Positions 1 to 64,000 of a stretch of 64,000 nt of DNA are shown in pieces. Where the stretch lies: assembly GCA_009760855.2 (NCBI GenBank), contig WPIO01000001.1, positions 14,603,501 through 14,667,500 of the forward strand, written 5' to 3'. The position numbers and the translations under genes were made by a program. Under the pieces are notes generated by a model. It did no database searches, was not told the origin of the DNA, and was given only the letters and a program-made list of their open reading frames with translations. The DNA comes from Cristatella mucedo. Its lineage: Eukaryota; Bryozoa; Phylactolaemata; Cristatellidae. Numbering within the stretch: the stretch's first letter is position 1; every line of letters starts with the position of its first letter.

Positions 1-429
1 TCATGACATATTACATGCTGTCAACAACAATATTAATGTGATGCTATGTGAACATTGTAATACTGAACGGGGCTTCCTGGCCCATCTGCAGCAACAGCTA
101 AGGGGGATATTCAGCAATGTTGTGGAAGTAGTTCTGTCAACCAAGGATCGTAGTCCTCTCGTCCTGGTGTGAATGCACAAGCTTTTGCAAATGCTGCCAC
201 AACCATAGCTGCTGGTATTGCTGAGCTACTGCTGACTGAACAAGCAGCCGTTGCTGGCATTATAACTGTGCCTTACGTGCAATCTGTAATCTGCTGAACC
301 CTTGTGACCCTTATATGATCTGTTTTTCCACCTTAGTTTTTGTCGATCTGTGTCAAACTTATATGATGAATAAAATGGATAGCTGTCACAAGACTTGAGC
401 AGGCACTGTGTTGGAGATTTTGTGTTGCT

Positions 430-635
430 CACTCTAAGTGTGTGTGGCTTTCAATTTGCACTTGGTTACCATCAGACTTCATCTCACACCACCAAGAGAA
501 AGTGTGAAGCATAGATGATTCAGAAAGACAGCCTAGAAATTAATTAGCAGAGATGTAGCAACAGACGACAGCTGGTAAGGATATGCCAGAGTCGGCAGCA
601 GAAGAGAAGTTGTCATGTGAGAATTGTGGATCTGG
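430..635 (+). repeat. dispersed repeat D, copy 1
   Basis: About 200 bases similar in block order to 11735-11935: CAGACTTCATC, GTGTGAAGCATAGATGATTC, CCAGAGTCGGCAGCAGAAGA. Unclassified. Confidence 0.55.
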
Positions 636-649
636 CTTCCACCTCGGCC

Positions 650-807
650 TTAGCCCAAGTTAGGGTATTTGGACTTGACGGGTAGATCGTGGGCTCAGCT
701 CCTGCAGCAAGCAATTCTTTATTGCCTGCTCAAGCAGGAGTGATAATCACTAAGGCTATTCGGCTGCTATATAAATGAGGCTGCCGAATCAGTGTACCTT
801 TACTTTT
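650..807 (+). mobile_element. tRNA-derived SINE, family A
   Basis: A tRNA-like head (TTAGCCC-AAG-TTAGGG and GATCGTGGGCTCAGCTCCTG as degenerate A and B boxes). The body is TTTATTGCCTGCTCAAGCAG, then TGCTATATAAATGAGGCTGC and a TTTACTTTT end. At least nine relatives occur in the window. Confidence 0.75.
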
Positions 808-1541
808 GCAGTCTACGAGCCGAAGAGCAAAAGCACAGTCTTGCATAAGTGGTATAGTGTTCACACATGTCTTTGTGACCAGTACCACTTATTAATCAAC
901 ATGTTCATTTGCAGAACATGGTAAAAATGTAACCCTTACAGCCTGATCGTGGATCTTCATGTCAAGTGCTTCACTTGTAAGCAGGCCAATTTCCGTAATT
1001 TCATTTAGATAGCTCAGTTATTAGAGGAGTGCATTGGTCATGCAGCTCGAGTCTACTTCTCAAATGACTGCTGTGGGTTGCCACGTCTCACACTTTCTGA
1101 ACCCATCAACAAATCGCCAAGTAATCTAAGCTGCTGCTTTCTGATCCGATAAAGCAGCCTTATGTTTCGTTGCTGAGGGATATTATACTCAATCTTCGAA
1201 GTCGAGTGGACATGTTTCATCTCTTTCTGCAAGTACCAAACAACTCAATGTGATACCGAATTGCATTGTGAAAATTAGAAATCACCGATTGAAAGTGCAA
1301 TAAATCGTATTGTGTTCATATTCTTTTGTGAGGAGCTGTGTGGCTGGTCTCTATCCCCGAGCTTCATTTGCCAGTGTGCCTTGCCACTGCAGAACCTATC
1401 CTGTATGGCAACCTATTGTAGCCGGTTTTGTTTGCTCTTCCAGAATTAGTGGGCTTGATCCAAATCCTCAAAGCATGGCCAAACACTTTGCACTAGCCGG
1501 AGCATTGAAAAAAAGCTTTCAGGCTGGTAGAAGGTATAGTT

Positions 1542-2110
1542 CAGGGGTGTCCAACCTTTTTGCGTTGGGGGGGCCACATTTCAAAAATGTAAAAGGTCCG
1601 GGGGGCCACATGTAAATTGGCGTAGTTGACCGCATCAGAAAATAAGATCGTAATTTAGTATGACTATTACTGTTATACTTAATAAATAAACCGCAATACA
1701 ATAGTATTTTTTAGCATAATTATAATTAAATATAATAAATAATAAAAATTTAATCATGTGTCCTGGAAAATAATTCGATAGATATTATGGCCAATCTTTT
1801 ACTTTTGGATTTTTATTTTAATAACATGAAGACAGAAACTTATAAAACATACAAAATTACATGACAAGGACTAACATAATATTAATGTCTTTGGATTAAT
1901 TAAATCCCACAGGTATTCAATGTCTTCTGCGCTGCAGGCATCAATGAGATATTTGGCATTGTTTCTGTTTGCATAAAAAGTCGACATCTGCTGCAACAGT
2001 GGATGTGGCAATTCTAAGGATTCCTGATAATGTTCATCTGTGAGAACGGATCGAGTCTTTGTTTTCACATTTTTCAGTCTGGAAAAAGCTGTTCACAGCA
2101 ATATGTGCTG
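1542..2110 (-). mobile_element. hAT-superfamily DNA transposon relic
   Basis: The end at 1542 reads CAGGGGTGTCCAACCTTTTT followed by a G-rich GGGGGGGCCACATTTC, the typical terminal sequence of hAT (Charlie-like) elements. Inside, on the minus strand at about 2090-1871, a decayed reading frame contains SRLKN-KTKTRSVLTDEH, the C-terminal transposase segment shared with hAT-derived ZBED/GTF2IRD2-type proteins. Stops flank it, and the opposite terminal repeat was not found, so this is a dead, truncated copy. Confidence 0.7.
1871..2090 (-). pseudogene. hAT transposase C-terminal fragment
   Basis: About 70 codons. The KTKTRSVLTDEHYQESLELP motif is followed by an AEDIEYLWDLINP tail. The frame is interrupted by TGA directly upstream of the SRLKN segment. 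It has no ATG context or partner exons and no sign of host use. Confidence 0.6.
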
Positions 2111-2883
2111 CAAAAAAGCCCTGGTATAGTTCATGCCTGTATCAAGCATGCTAAAATTGCTTCGTGTTGAATTTATTTGCTGGTTTGAACAGCTCTGCAG
2201 TTTTTAGTCATAAATTAAGACATGGTTTAATTGCCGAGCAGCTGCAGGTCTGTATGCAAGAACAGTACGTGAGGACTATGGTTGACTGCCCCTCACTTCA
2301 TAAAACATAGGATGGAAAACTGGGCCTGCATTACTTTATGCTAAATAATGACTTGCAGTAGCGAGTTTGCGTATTCTTTCTCCTTCATTCCTCCGCAGAA
2401 TGGTACTGTCCTAAAACATGCCACATGGCATAGCAGAGCTGTGTGACTTCGGATGCCAGCTCAATTACTTTTTCATATTCTAGAAAGGCTAGTTCAGCCC
2501 TCATTAATCTTTGTCCTGATCATATGTAGCTGACCATGAACAATTTCAATCGTATATGAGCAAGTAAGAAGTACCCCGTGGCTCTTGGAGAAGGCATTGC
2601 TGGATCTGTGTTGCATAAGCTTGAGCGCTTAACAGTATCGTGCTGTGTCTATGCCAAGAAGCTCAAAGTCGCAGTGAGTACGAGGAGAAATCACCTGGTT
2701 TGTAAGTGGATTTGGGTTTTCATTTCTGCTATATAAAAATAAAACATAAATAAAGCTAAAAGCCAGCAATCAGACTAGTGTAGCATGTACACAGTCCAGG
2801 CAGTTTCATTACACATTCCTTGGTCGGCCATAGAAGTAGAAGTTTTTTGCTATGGTGTTTAAGCCCAGGTGCTAGATTCCACT

Positions 2884-2922
2884 ATTGCTGCTGCTGCTGC
2901 AGCTGCTGCAGCTGCTGCATGA
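2884..2922 (+). repeat. CTG/CAG-rich triplet repeat
   Basis: Interrupted run of GCTGCTGCTGCTGCAGCTGC type, about 39 bases. Confidence 0.8.
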
Positions 2923-3231
2923 GTTTCTGCAGCTTTATGGGTCATGGAGAGATCATCCTTTATTTGGCATGACAGCTCTGACACTTTGTGGCTGGTGCTT
3001 CAAGGCTGCATGCCTTCTACCTACTTTTCCCCTTGACTGCCTACTTGCCGTGCAAAGGTGCTTTGGGTCTACCCTTCGTCAATTAACTAATTAACGTTCA
3101 ACTAAGCAATCTCTTTTTGTGACTCAATGCCTGTCAGCGAGACAGCTGATGTGCCCTTGCTAGTGAAGTGACCGGAGGTTTTGCAACGACAGTGCATTCA
3201 TTTACCTGCATTTGCAACTATCGCACCTATA

Positions 3232-3309
3232 GATTCAACAGCCATTTAGAGTGACCCAACTGCATCAAGAAGTAGAATATTGTTCCATATGACCCGCCTG
3301 AGTCGTGAA
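3232..3309 (+). repeat. left copy of 78-base direct repeat flanking a LINE
   Basis: From GATTCAACAGCCATTTAGAG to CTGAGTCGTGAA. It matches 4731-4808 with about four mismatches. It ends exactly where LINE sequence begins. Confidence 0.8.
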
Positions 3310-4706
3310 CTCATATATTGAAACTTCAAACCTTGCTAGTAAGTACCAGTCTGGCTTTAGAGCTAATCACTCCACAGAGTCAGCATTGCTTAGGCGCCTG
3401 GGCATCACTGGCACTGCTCTGCAATGGTCAGGTCCTATCTCTGTGGGAGACTCCGGAGTGTTGACGTGAATGGACAAAGATCATCCGAGGTACCTCTAAA
3501 ATATGGGGTACCGCAGGGCTCCGTGCTAGGTCCGGTTTTTTTTCACGGTTTATACTCTCCCTCTTGCTGATGTGATTGCCAAGCACAATGTAGGCTTTCA
3601 CTTTTATGCGGACGACACTCAGTTGTACCTTTGCTTTGATCCCTCCTAGCCTTCGAGCACCTCGGACTCTCTCAACTCACTTGCTGCATATATTGATGAC
3701 ATCCGCACATGGATGGAAGCAAATTTTCTTAAACTAAACGATGATAAAACTAACTTACTAGTTATGGGAAAACCCAGTGTGATTCAGAAATTGGAAAGGC
3801 TGACGCTCAAAATTGGCACTGCCAGCATATCTCCTGTTGAATCAGCTCGAAATCTAGGTGTCATGTTCCAAAGCGACCTCTCGTTAGACGACCGCATCAG
3901 CTCCACAGTTTAGTCTGCCTACTTTCAGATACATAGCATTGCTAAAGTTCGGCCTTGTTTAGATAAGGATATCACGGCTAAGTTGGTCCGTGCATTTGTG
4001 ACATCCCGTCTTGACTTCTGTAACTCAATACTTGCTGGCCTACCGGCATGTGCAATCACACAATTACAGCTGGTGCAAAACTCCGCAGCTAGGCTTGTCT
4101 TTCGTGAGCTTCGAAGTTGCCACATCACACCACTTCTCGCCGACCTGCACTGGTCACCAGTCAAGCAACGCATCGACTTCAAGGTTTTGTCGCTCACTTT
4201 TAGGTCACTTCATTCTTTGGCTCCAGCCTATCTCTCAGATCTACTCCCCCACCATGCCAAGCTTCGTACCACTCGTTTTTCGGAATCCAACAGTCTACAA
4301 ATACCCCGTTCAAACCTCAAATCCTTTGGAGACCGTGCATTTAGTTCGTATGCTCCCAAAGCTTGGAACTCACTCCCATCCTGCACCAGAACATCCCCTG
4401 ACTTGACCACATTTAAAAAGAACTTAAAAACACACCTATTTAGGACAGCATTTAGTGGGTCCCTGTGATTCGTCCTTATGTGCTTATGCGTGCTGACATT
4501 GTGCATGCTGCCACTAACCACACTTGCATGCTGACCCTGTGCATGTCACCCCTAACTATGCTATTCATGTTGTTTTTAAAGCATGATATTACTCAGCATT
4601 CAATCGCGTTTCCCTTTGCAGCAAATGTAAAGGGCCTAGAAAGAGATTGAGTTCTCTGAGGGTGCTTTATCAAGTGAATTATTGTTATTATTAAACTATT
4701 ATTACC
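3310..4706 (+). mobile_element. L2/CR1-like LINE, 5'-truncated, dead
   Basis: Decayed reverse transcriptase on the plus strand. QSGFRANHSTES is at about 3350, followed by a deletion, then [10 protein letters not shown] at about 3510, the catalytic [10 protein letters not shown] at about 3600, and the thumb/C-terminal region (HITPLLADLHWSPVKQRIDF, FGDRAFSSYAPKAWNSLP) to the stop near 4468. Stops and frame changes occur at about 3540, 3650 and 3913. The 3' UTR holds GCAAATGTAAAGGGCCTAGA and ends in ATT repeats. The C-terminal text is typical of the L2 group. Confidence 0.88.
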
Positions 4707-4730
4707 AGCATTCGTGAATGAATGTTGGCT

Positions 4731-4808
4731 GATTCAACAGCCATTTAGAGCGACCCAACTGCCTCAAGAAGTAGAATATTGTTCCATATGACCCACCTGA
4801 GTCGTGAA
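4731..4808 (+). repeat. right copy of 78-base direct repeat flanking a LINE
   Basis: Second copy of 3232-3309. It is separated from the LINE ATT tail by about 24 bases of unmatched sequence. Confidence 0.8.
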
Positions 4809-5483
<675 letters not shown>

Positions 5484-5579
5484 ATAGTATATAACTAGTT
5501 TATATGTATTTACAGTAGAATATTGCATAATATTCATTAGGTGAGTATATATGTGTATAGTATAAACATTTACATTATG

Positions 5580-5632
5580 TATATTTAGTTCTCTTAGGGT
5601 GCTATACAAATACATTATATTTTATATTTAAA
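5580..5632 (+). mobile_element. L2/SINE-B-type tail remnant
   Basis: TTAGTTCTCTTAGGGTGCTA, TACAAATACATTATATTTTA. Tail only. Confidence 0.45.
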
Positions 5633-6574
5633 GGGGGCCAAACCCTGATAGGCCCATCCAAAAGGGCAGGATTGCCACTTGTCGCCTGATTTGGCCCTCC
5701 AGCTTTTCTGTTTGGATGTTTGGCTGCTTCCGAATCTTACTCGACTAAAAGTTGATTAACTGCTACTACGGAAATCATTACTTAGCTGATATAGGGCTAA
5801 TAATCTAGCCCTTGGTATCAAATAAAATGTCGTTATTATTAGTTCACATAATATTTCAAACGAAAGAGAAAGATTAAATGTGTTCCACGCTGGCAACCCA
5901 CACTGTAGCTGATTCAGGAAACCACATAATGCAGGTGGAACTGGATTTTTCAGCGCCTAGTTATTTTGTATGCCCACAGTGTATCCGGAACTGTTTTCGT
6001 GTTTATTAAGAACAAATTTATAACCAGAGGATGTTTAAGAAGCAAAGAGCATTTCGCGAATAGGCTACCAGACTCGCTTGTTAACAAGGATGGTTTCAAA
6101 CTAAAATGATGCTATATATCCTATCAGTTAGTCCATTTCCTAACCTAAGGATCATTGGTAGGCTACTATAAAGATCATCTGATGGTGAGAGCGTGTCATA
6201 GCAAAGTATTAGGAGGCGAATGAAATTACGCAGCCATTCAAGACTTATGGGCATACATACGCTTGCTAAAGTTGTTTTTAATATTTTTAGCTCCGTAACA
6301 TCATAAGAGTTACCCAGCGTTTCTCAAATTGTGGTTGTACGCTGACGCGTCACTCGAACTGTAGGTTGTTACTGTCGTTAGTGGCAACTATTTGATACCT
6401 GGAATCGACTAGTTCATTTATTTTGTCAGCCGGCGAAGCACTTTTAGTTTTGTAGCGTGGCGCGATGTCAGAGCTAGCTTGTTGCCAGACAGACCCGCCC
6501 GGTGCCGTCACTTAACGCTCTACAATCCTTATCGACGCTGTGGTCTACCACTAAACATTCGACCATGCTTCCGT

Positions 6575-6655
6575 TGCAGCAAATGTAAAGGGCCTAGAAA
6601 GAGATTGAGTCTCTGAGAGCGCTATATCGTGTGTATTTATATTATTATCTACAGG
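6575..6655 (+). mobile_element. L2-like LINE 3' tail remnant
   Basis: GCAGCAAATGTAAAGGGCCT and AAGAGATTGAGT, ending in an A/T tail. No coding part. Confidence 0.65.
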
Positions 6656-7199
6656 CACCTAATGCAAGCAATGGCCGCTAACACCGCCATGCATTTGCAC
6701 CAATATGGCCCAGTGAATGTGAAAACAATAGCTATTCGGTACTACGCTACGGACAACGTGGTTTGACTCATGTCGCATTGAAAAACATTAATTGCTGCAG
6801 GGCAACAAAGCCCGCACGTCCGAATGAGTTGCGCGCATCGCCAGCCTTTTGGTGAGAAGAAAAATCTAATTCGTGAACGGAATGTCCACCGTTCCGGCCA
6901 ATGCTCTTCTGCCACTGATAGAATGTTACGAGAAAATGAGAAAAGTCACTGAACTGTATCAGCGTAAAGGTAGAGAGACAGAAGCACGCGGAGTCGGGGT
7001 CTATAGCATGTTTTTTACTTTTAAGACAGGATCCAGCTCTTTTGTCTCGGGTAATGAATTCAGGGCATGGATCTTGGGTAACATAACGCCAGCAGGCCAA
7101 AGTACCGACGTATTTGACGCCGGGGCTAAACGATCACGAACTAGGCCCGGTCCGGTTTCTTGTCACATGACTGCTTGTGGGGTGTGGTGCGGATTCGGG

Positions 7200-7457
7200 A
7201 AAAGCGCTCAACAATGAAGAGCGCACTGTTCGGTGACAACTGTAATCATGATAGTGTTGCAAAGTTTTCCCGTACACTTAGGGTTGTCCGATCGAGCCGC
7301 TAGAGGCAAGTCTTACAGACGATAGTCACCTGGATGAGCCGACGACCTGTGTACCAGGGACACGGAAGCGGAAGTACCGTTATCGCTATTGAGGTTGCCG
7401 TACAGTGATAATGTGATTAGCCAAGTTTATATTCTCAGGTAGTTTGGTAAACTCAGG
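7200..7457 (+). promoter_or_regulatory. presumed paxillin promoter and 5' UTR
   Basis: This is the region just upstream of the start codon. Two ETS-like CGGAAG sites sit back to back at 7363-7374, about 90 bases before the ATG. No TATA box is evident. A pyrimidine-rich TTCTCAG at 7432-7438 could be the acceptor of a 5' UTR intron, in which case the true promoter lies further left. The assignment rests on position and motif only. Confidence 0.3.
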
Positions 7458-28199
<20,742 letters not shown>

Positions 28200-29120
28200 T
28201 GCGGCTGCGCAGCTGCCACCCGGACCCGCAGGAACTGGCGAGACAGCCGGTCATAGATAGGCAGGCAGCGGCCGCTTGTACTATCTTTGCAGGGTCCCCG
28301 CAACGGGACTGCTTGCTTGCTTTTACAGCCAGTGCTCTGAGCGTCTAGCTAAGTGGCCAGAGGTGCGTGGACCACATTCCAGCGGGAGCGCTGCGCCGAT
28401 GCAAGGAGATGCAGTCTGGCTGCCGCTGAGACCATGCCTGTGCGTTTCTATGCCGCATGTCGACAAATGCTGTGCTGTGCGCCGTGCACATCGGCTGCTT
28501 TTTCACTAACTCTTTCCTTTTTTATAGCTAACAGGTAGCTAAAATTGTAAAGCAGAGGCTTCTGTGCTTTACATAACGTACACACACTTGCCAGCTGGGC
28601 CGTCACGGAGCCGCTGCAGTACTTGCTGCTTTGCTATTCGATTTTTTCGCCTGCTTCGTGTGGCATTACTCTGGTCAATTGGTGCACAGTGCAAGATTTT
28701 TGTATGACGGCTTGGTTTGCACGGAAATACATTTGCTGGTGATGCGTTTTGTCTCCTGATGCGCCATTTGCCGTGCCGAGTGGCTGTAAGCTCCAGCTCC
28801 TGAAGTCTTCCGAGAGCATTGTCGGTTACTCGAATATTTGTAAGACCAAGTTTCATAGAATTAAACAAGTTTGTTCTAGTCGGCCGTCCTGTGAGATTGG
28901 ACAGCAGTCATGCCGGCGAGCCATCATCCTGCATAACTTGTTTCCTGCATTGTCCCCCCTCTATACCTGCTTTAGCGCTCGGTTCAGAGCAGGTGTTTGA
29001 TTCGAGCTGCAGATCTGTCTGTGGCAGTATATAGCCCGTTAGCAATCGATGGCTGGGGGCCAGTCCCGTGCTTACTGCTTACTGACCGCCGCAAATAAAC
29101 TGCATGCAAATACTTATTTG
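28200..29120 (+). other. PXN: paxillin 3' UTR with poly(A) signal
   Basis: This stretch has no sustained coding frame. AATAAA at 29094-29099 is followed by a T-rich stretch (GTGTTTCATTTTTCTC), as expected for a cleavage region. A weaker ATTAAA lies near 28859. The exact end is inferred. Confidence 0.55.
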
Positions 29121-30124
29121 AATAGTGTTTCATTTTTCTCTCTTTGATCGCATGATTTTGATTATGACTGACCTCTAATGGCGGTAGGCCCCTTTGGTAA
29201 TCGGTATACAATTGGCAAAAGAATGACGTCAAGGCTAGAGGAAGCAGGCGTTCTGACTTTCGCATCTAGCATGGCTCTGCGCCTCTTTCCCCCCCCCCCA
29301 GGCAGCACTTGCTAGGTCTGAAAAGCAGGGTTTTGATTGCTGCAGACTAGCTACCTATGCTGATAGTAGGCAGCCTATTCCGACTGGGTACACTGGCTGC
29401 TCTTCTGGCAATGCTTCTTTTGCACGTGTTGTCTACTCCAGGCACACACTGGTGGCAATGAAGCTATAAGATTTCGGCAGCTTTGTTCGCATTCCACCTT
29501 CTCTTGCTATCACGGTAAGTAACACTATACTCGGTGGTTCACCGAAGATTTGCCATTTGACCCATTTGGTCGTACTCACAGCCTCACCCTGGCATGCATG
29601 AATTTTTCATTGCTCAAGAAAAAAGCATCTACGATCTGGACTACGGTCGGTGGCTCTTGGTTTCATATTTCCACGGGAAGATCGCGAAAAGGGAGAGCAG
29701 TACAAAAAACTGCGTGACAAGCGGTAGGCGATGCAGCCAGCCAGCAACACACTCAGGCCGGCATAGCCAACCAGCTATTACAGTACGGTCGTAAGGGAAG
29801 ACAAAGGCCTAATACAGAGTAGGGTAGATTGGTGCACAGATCCGATCGTGAGTACAGTCCATTCGTGTGCATCGAAGGACGTGCGCAGCCATCGGCCGAC
29901 AGTCCCAAGACATTGGCACTGCATGGACCTGCTCAGCACAGCCTAGCCTATCTGCTCATTATCTGATACATTTATGTCAAGTTGCCCATCGCAGGGCGGT
30001 TTGCAAACAAGCCGCCAGCTTCAACCAGTAGTCTGCAGTGCCGTGGCATCGGACGTATCTGCCCATTCATGTGGCATATGGTGGATCCAGAGTAAACCTT
30101 GAAGGGGCGGCGACGATAGCTTGA
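29121..30124. other. tail-to-tail spacer between the two genes
   Basis: Non-coding sequence between the paxillin poly(A) site and the minus-strand stop codon. It must hold the minus gene's 3' UTR. A C10 run occurs near 29290. Nothing else was recognised. Confidence 0.5.
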
Positions 30125-63206
<33,082 letters not shown>

Positions 63207-63545
63207 CTGCAGCAAAAAACCAAGCTTGATTTAGCATGCTAGCATGCTGCTCACAGCTGCTGGTGGTCGAGCCATCCGGAAAGTCCCCTGATGTTGCTGG
63301 AACGATGGTAGCACCCCTGATCGGTCAGGCAATACAGTAGTCATGCTCGCCCACAGGCTCACCGGGTGTGCTGGCAGTCTTCCCATCGGTATGGGACCCA
63401 CTGGCAAACATAAGCCTAACAGCATGCGACATGCAATATGTCAAGCAGAGCTGATACACAGTTAAACAAAAAAGCTTCTGGTGACAGCCAAGATACAGGG
63501 TGAGAACGTCGCGGCCTCAGCGCCAGAGAAGTCGAGCTAAAGCAC

Positions 63546-63705
63546 AGATTAGCTGGTTTGATCCAGCGGTTAAGGTGCTCCCCCCTCCCGACCAAGGCCT
63601 GGCTGAGGTCGTGGGCTCAAGCCCAGAGGCATATGTGAAGCACCTGAATAGAGATTAAGTTCTCTTGGGCGCTATACAAATTATTTATATTTTATATTTT
63701 ATTAG
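63546..63705 (+). mobile_element. SINE family B with L2-like tail, best copy
   Basis: Head TGGTTTGATCCAGCGGTTAA (A box) and GTCGTGGGCTCAAGCCCAGA (B box), followed by AAGCACCTGAATAGAGATTA and TTCTCTTGGGCGCTATACAA, the same order of blocks as the LINE 3' UTR, then a TTTATATTTTATATTTTA tail. Confidence 0.78.
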
Positions 63706-63862
63706 ACGATTTAAAAGCCTCATTCATATAGCGGCTGACGAGACGTAATGCCTATCACCTCAATTTGCAGTAGACAATAAAGGATTGTCTACTGCAGGAC
63801 TCAAACCCACAACCTGGGTCGTGAAGTGCGAGTGCCTTACTACGGGGCTATGACCGAGGGCA
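63706..63862 (-). mobile_element. SINE family A, minus orientation
   Basis: Reverse-complement copy. AAGCCTCATTCATATAGCGG at the left and the B-box complement GGACTCAAACCCACAACCTG at the right. It abuts a family B SINE on the plus strand. Confidence 0.75.
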
Positions 63863-64000
63863 AAGCAAAGCTTCGTCCGCTAGGTGCTGAGCCAGAAGTG
63901 TGGCACGGTGTATGACAGCTGTGGCCACGTACACTCAAAACGATTGCTTACAAGAAAGGGCAGACTATGCTGCACCAAGGTGCTGCAGCATGTCACAACA

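Noticed and set aside
6873-7217. A 114-codon frame in the paxillin 5' flank
   Set aside because: No recognisable domain and low-information composition; it overlaps an opposite-strand frame of similar length.

Overview
This is a metazoan, almost certainly invertebrate, nuclear genome window. Genes are split by GT-AG introns of 0.1 to 13 kb, SINEs and L2/CR1-like LINE fragments lie in the introns, and there are long dinucleotide microsatellites. Nothing bacterial, organellar or viral was seen. I cannot fix the phylum from sequence alone.

Two genes can be reconstructed exon by exon, with every splice phase agreeing. (1) On the + strand, 7458-28199, there is a complete paxillin gene of 9 coding exons encoding 625 residues. 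It has LD motifs LD1, LD2, LD4 and LD5 followed by four LIM domains with all zinc ligands present. The first coding exon is only 13 bases long. (2) On the - strand, from beyond the right edge down to 30125, lies the 3' part of a coiled-coil protein gene: 10 exons and 726 residues ending at a TGA. Its tail resembles what I recall of the M-phase phosphoprotein 9 (MPHOSPH9) C-terminus, but that name is tentative. The two genes converge tail to tail, with about 1.9 kb between stop codons.

The rest is introns and flanks. 1-7457 holds a hAT transposon relic, a LINE fragment flanked by a 78-base direct repeat, an AC microsatellite and the presumed paxillin promoter. Paxillin intron 2 (8343-21333) carries most of the microsatellites, a 15-base polypyrimidine minisatellite and several SINE or retroposon copies. 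The introns of the minus gene (30937-64000) carry more LINE 3' ends, SINEs, a long palindrome at 33183-33260 and a 360-base GA tract.

The repeats form a small ecosystem. A LINE of the L2/CR1 type ends in a conserved 3' tail plus ATT repeats. One tRNA-derived SINE family carries a similar tail and probably borrows the LINE machinery. A second tRNA-derived SINE family has its own tail. A third element of about 270 bases, ending in TTACATTACAT, occurs four times in the same orientation, often next to CT/GA microsatellites, and I could not assign it to a known class. I found no clearly new multi-gene biological system. The most interesting items are the micro-exon paxillin start, the SINE/LINE tail sharing, the unassigned retroposon and the 78-base repeat flanking a LINE.
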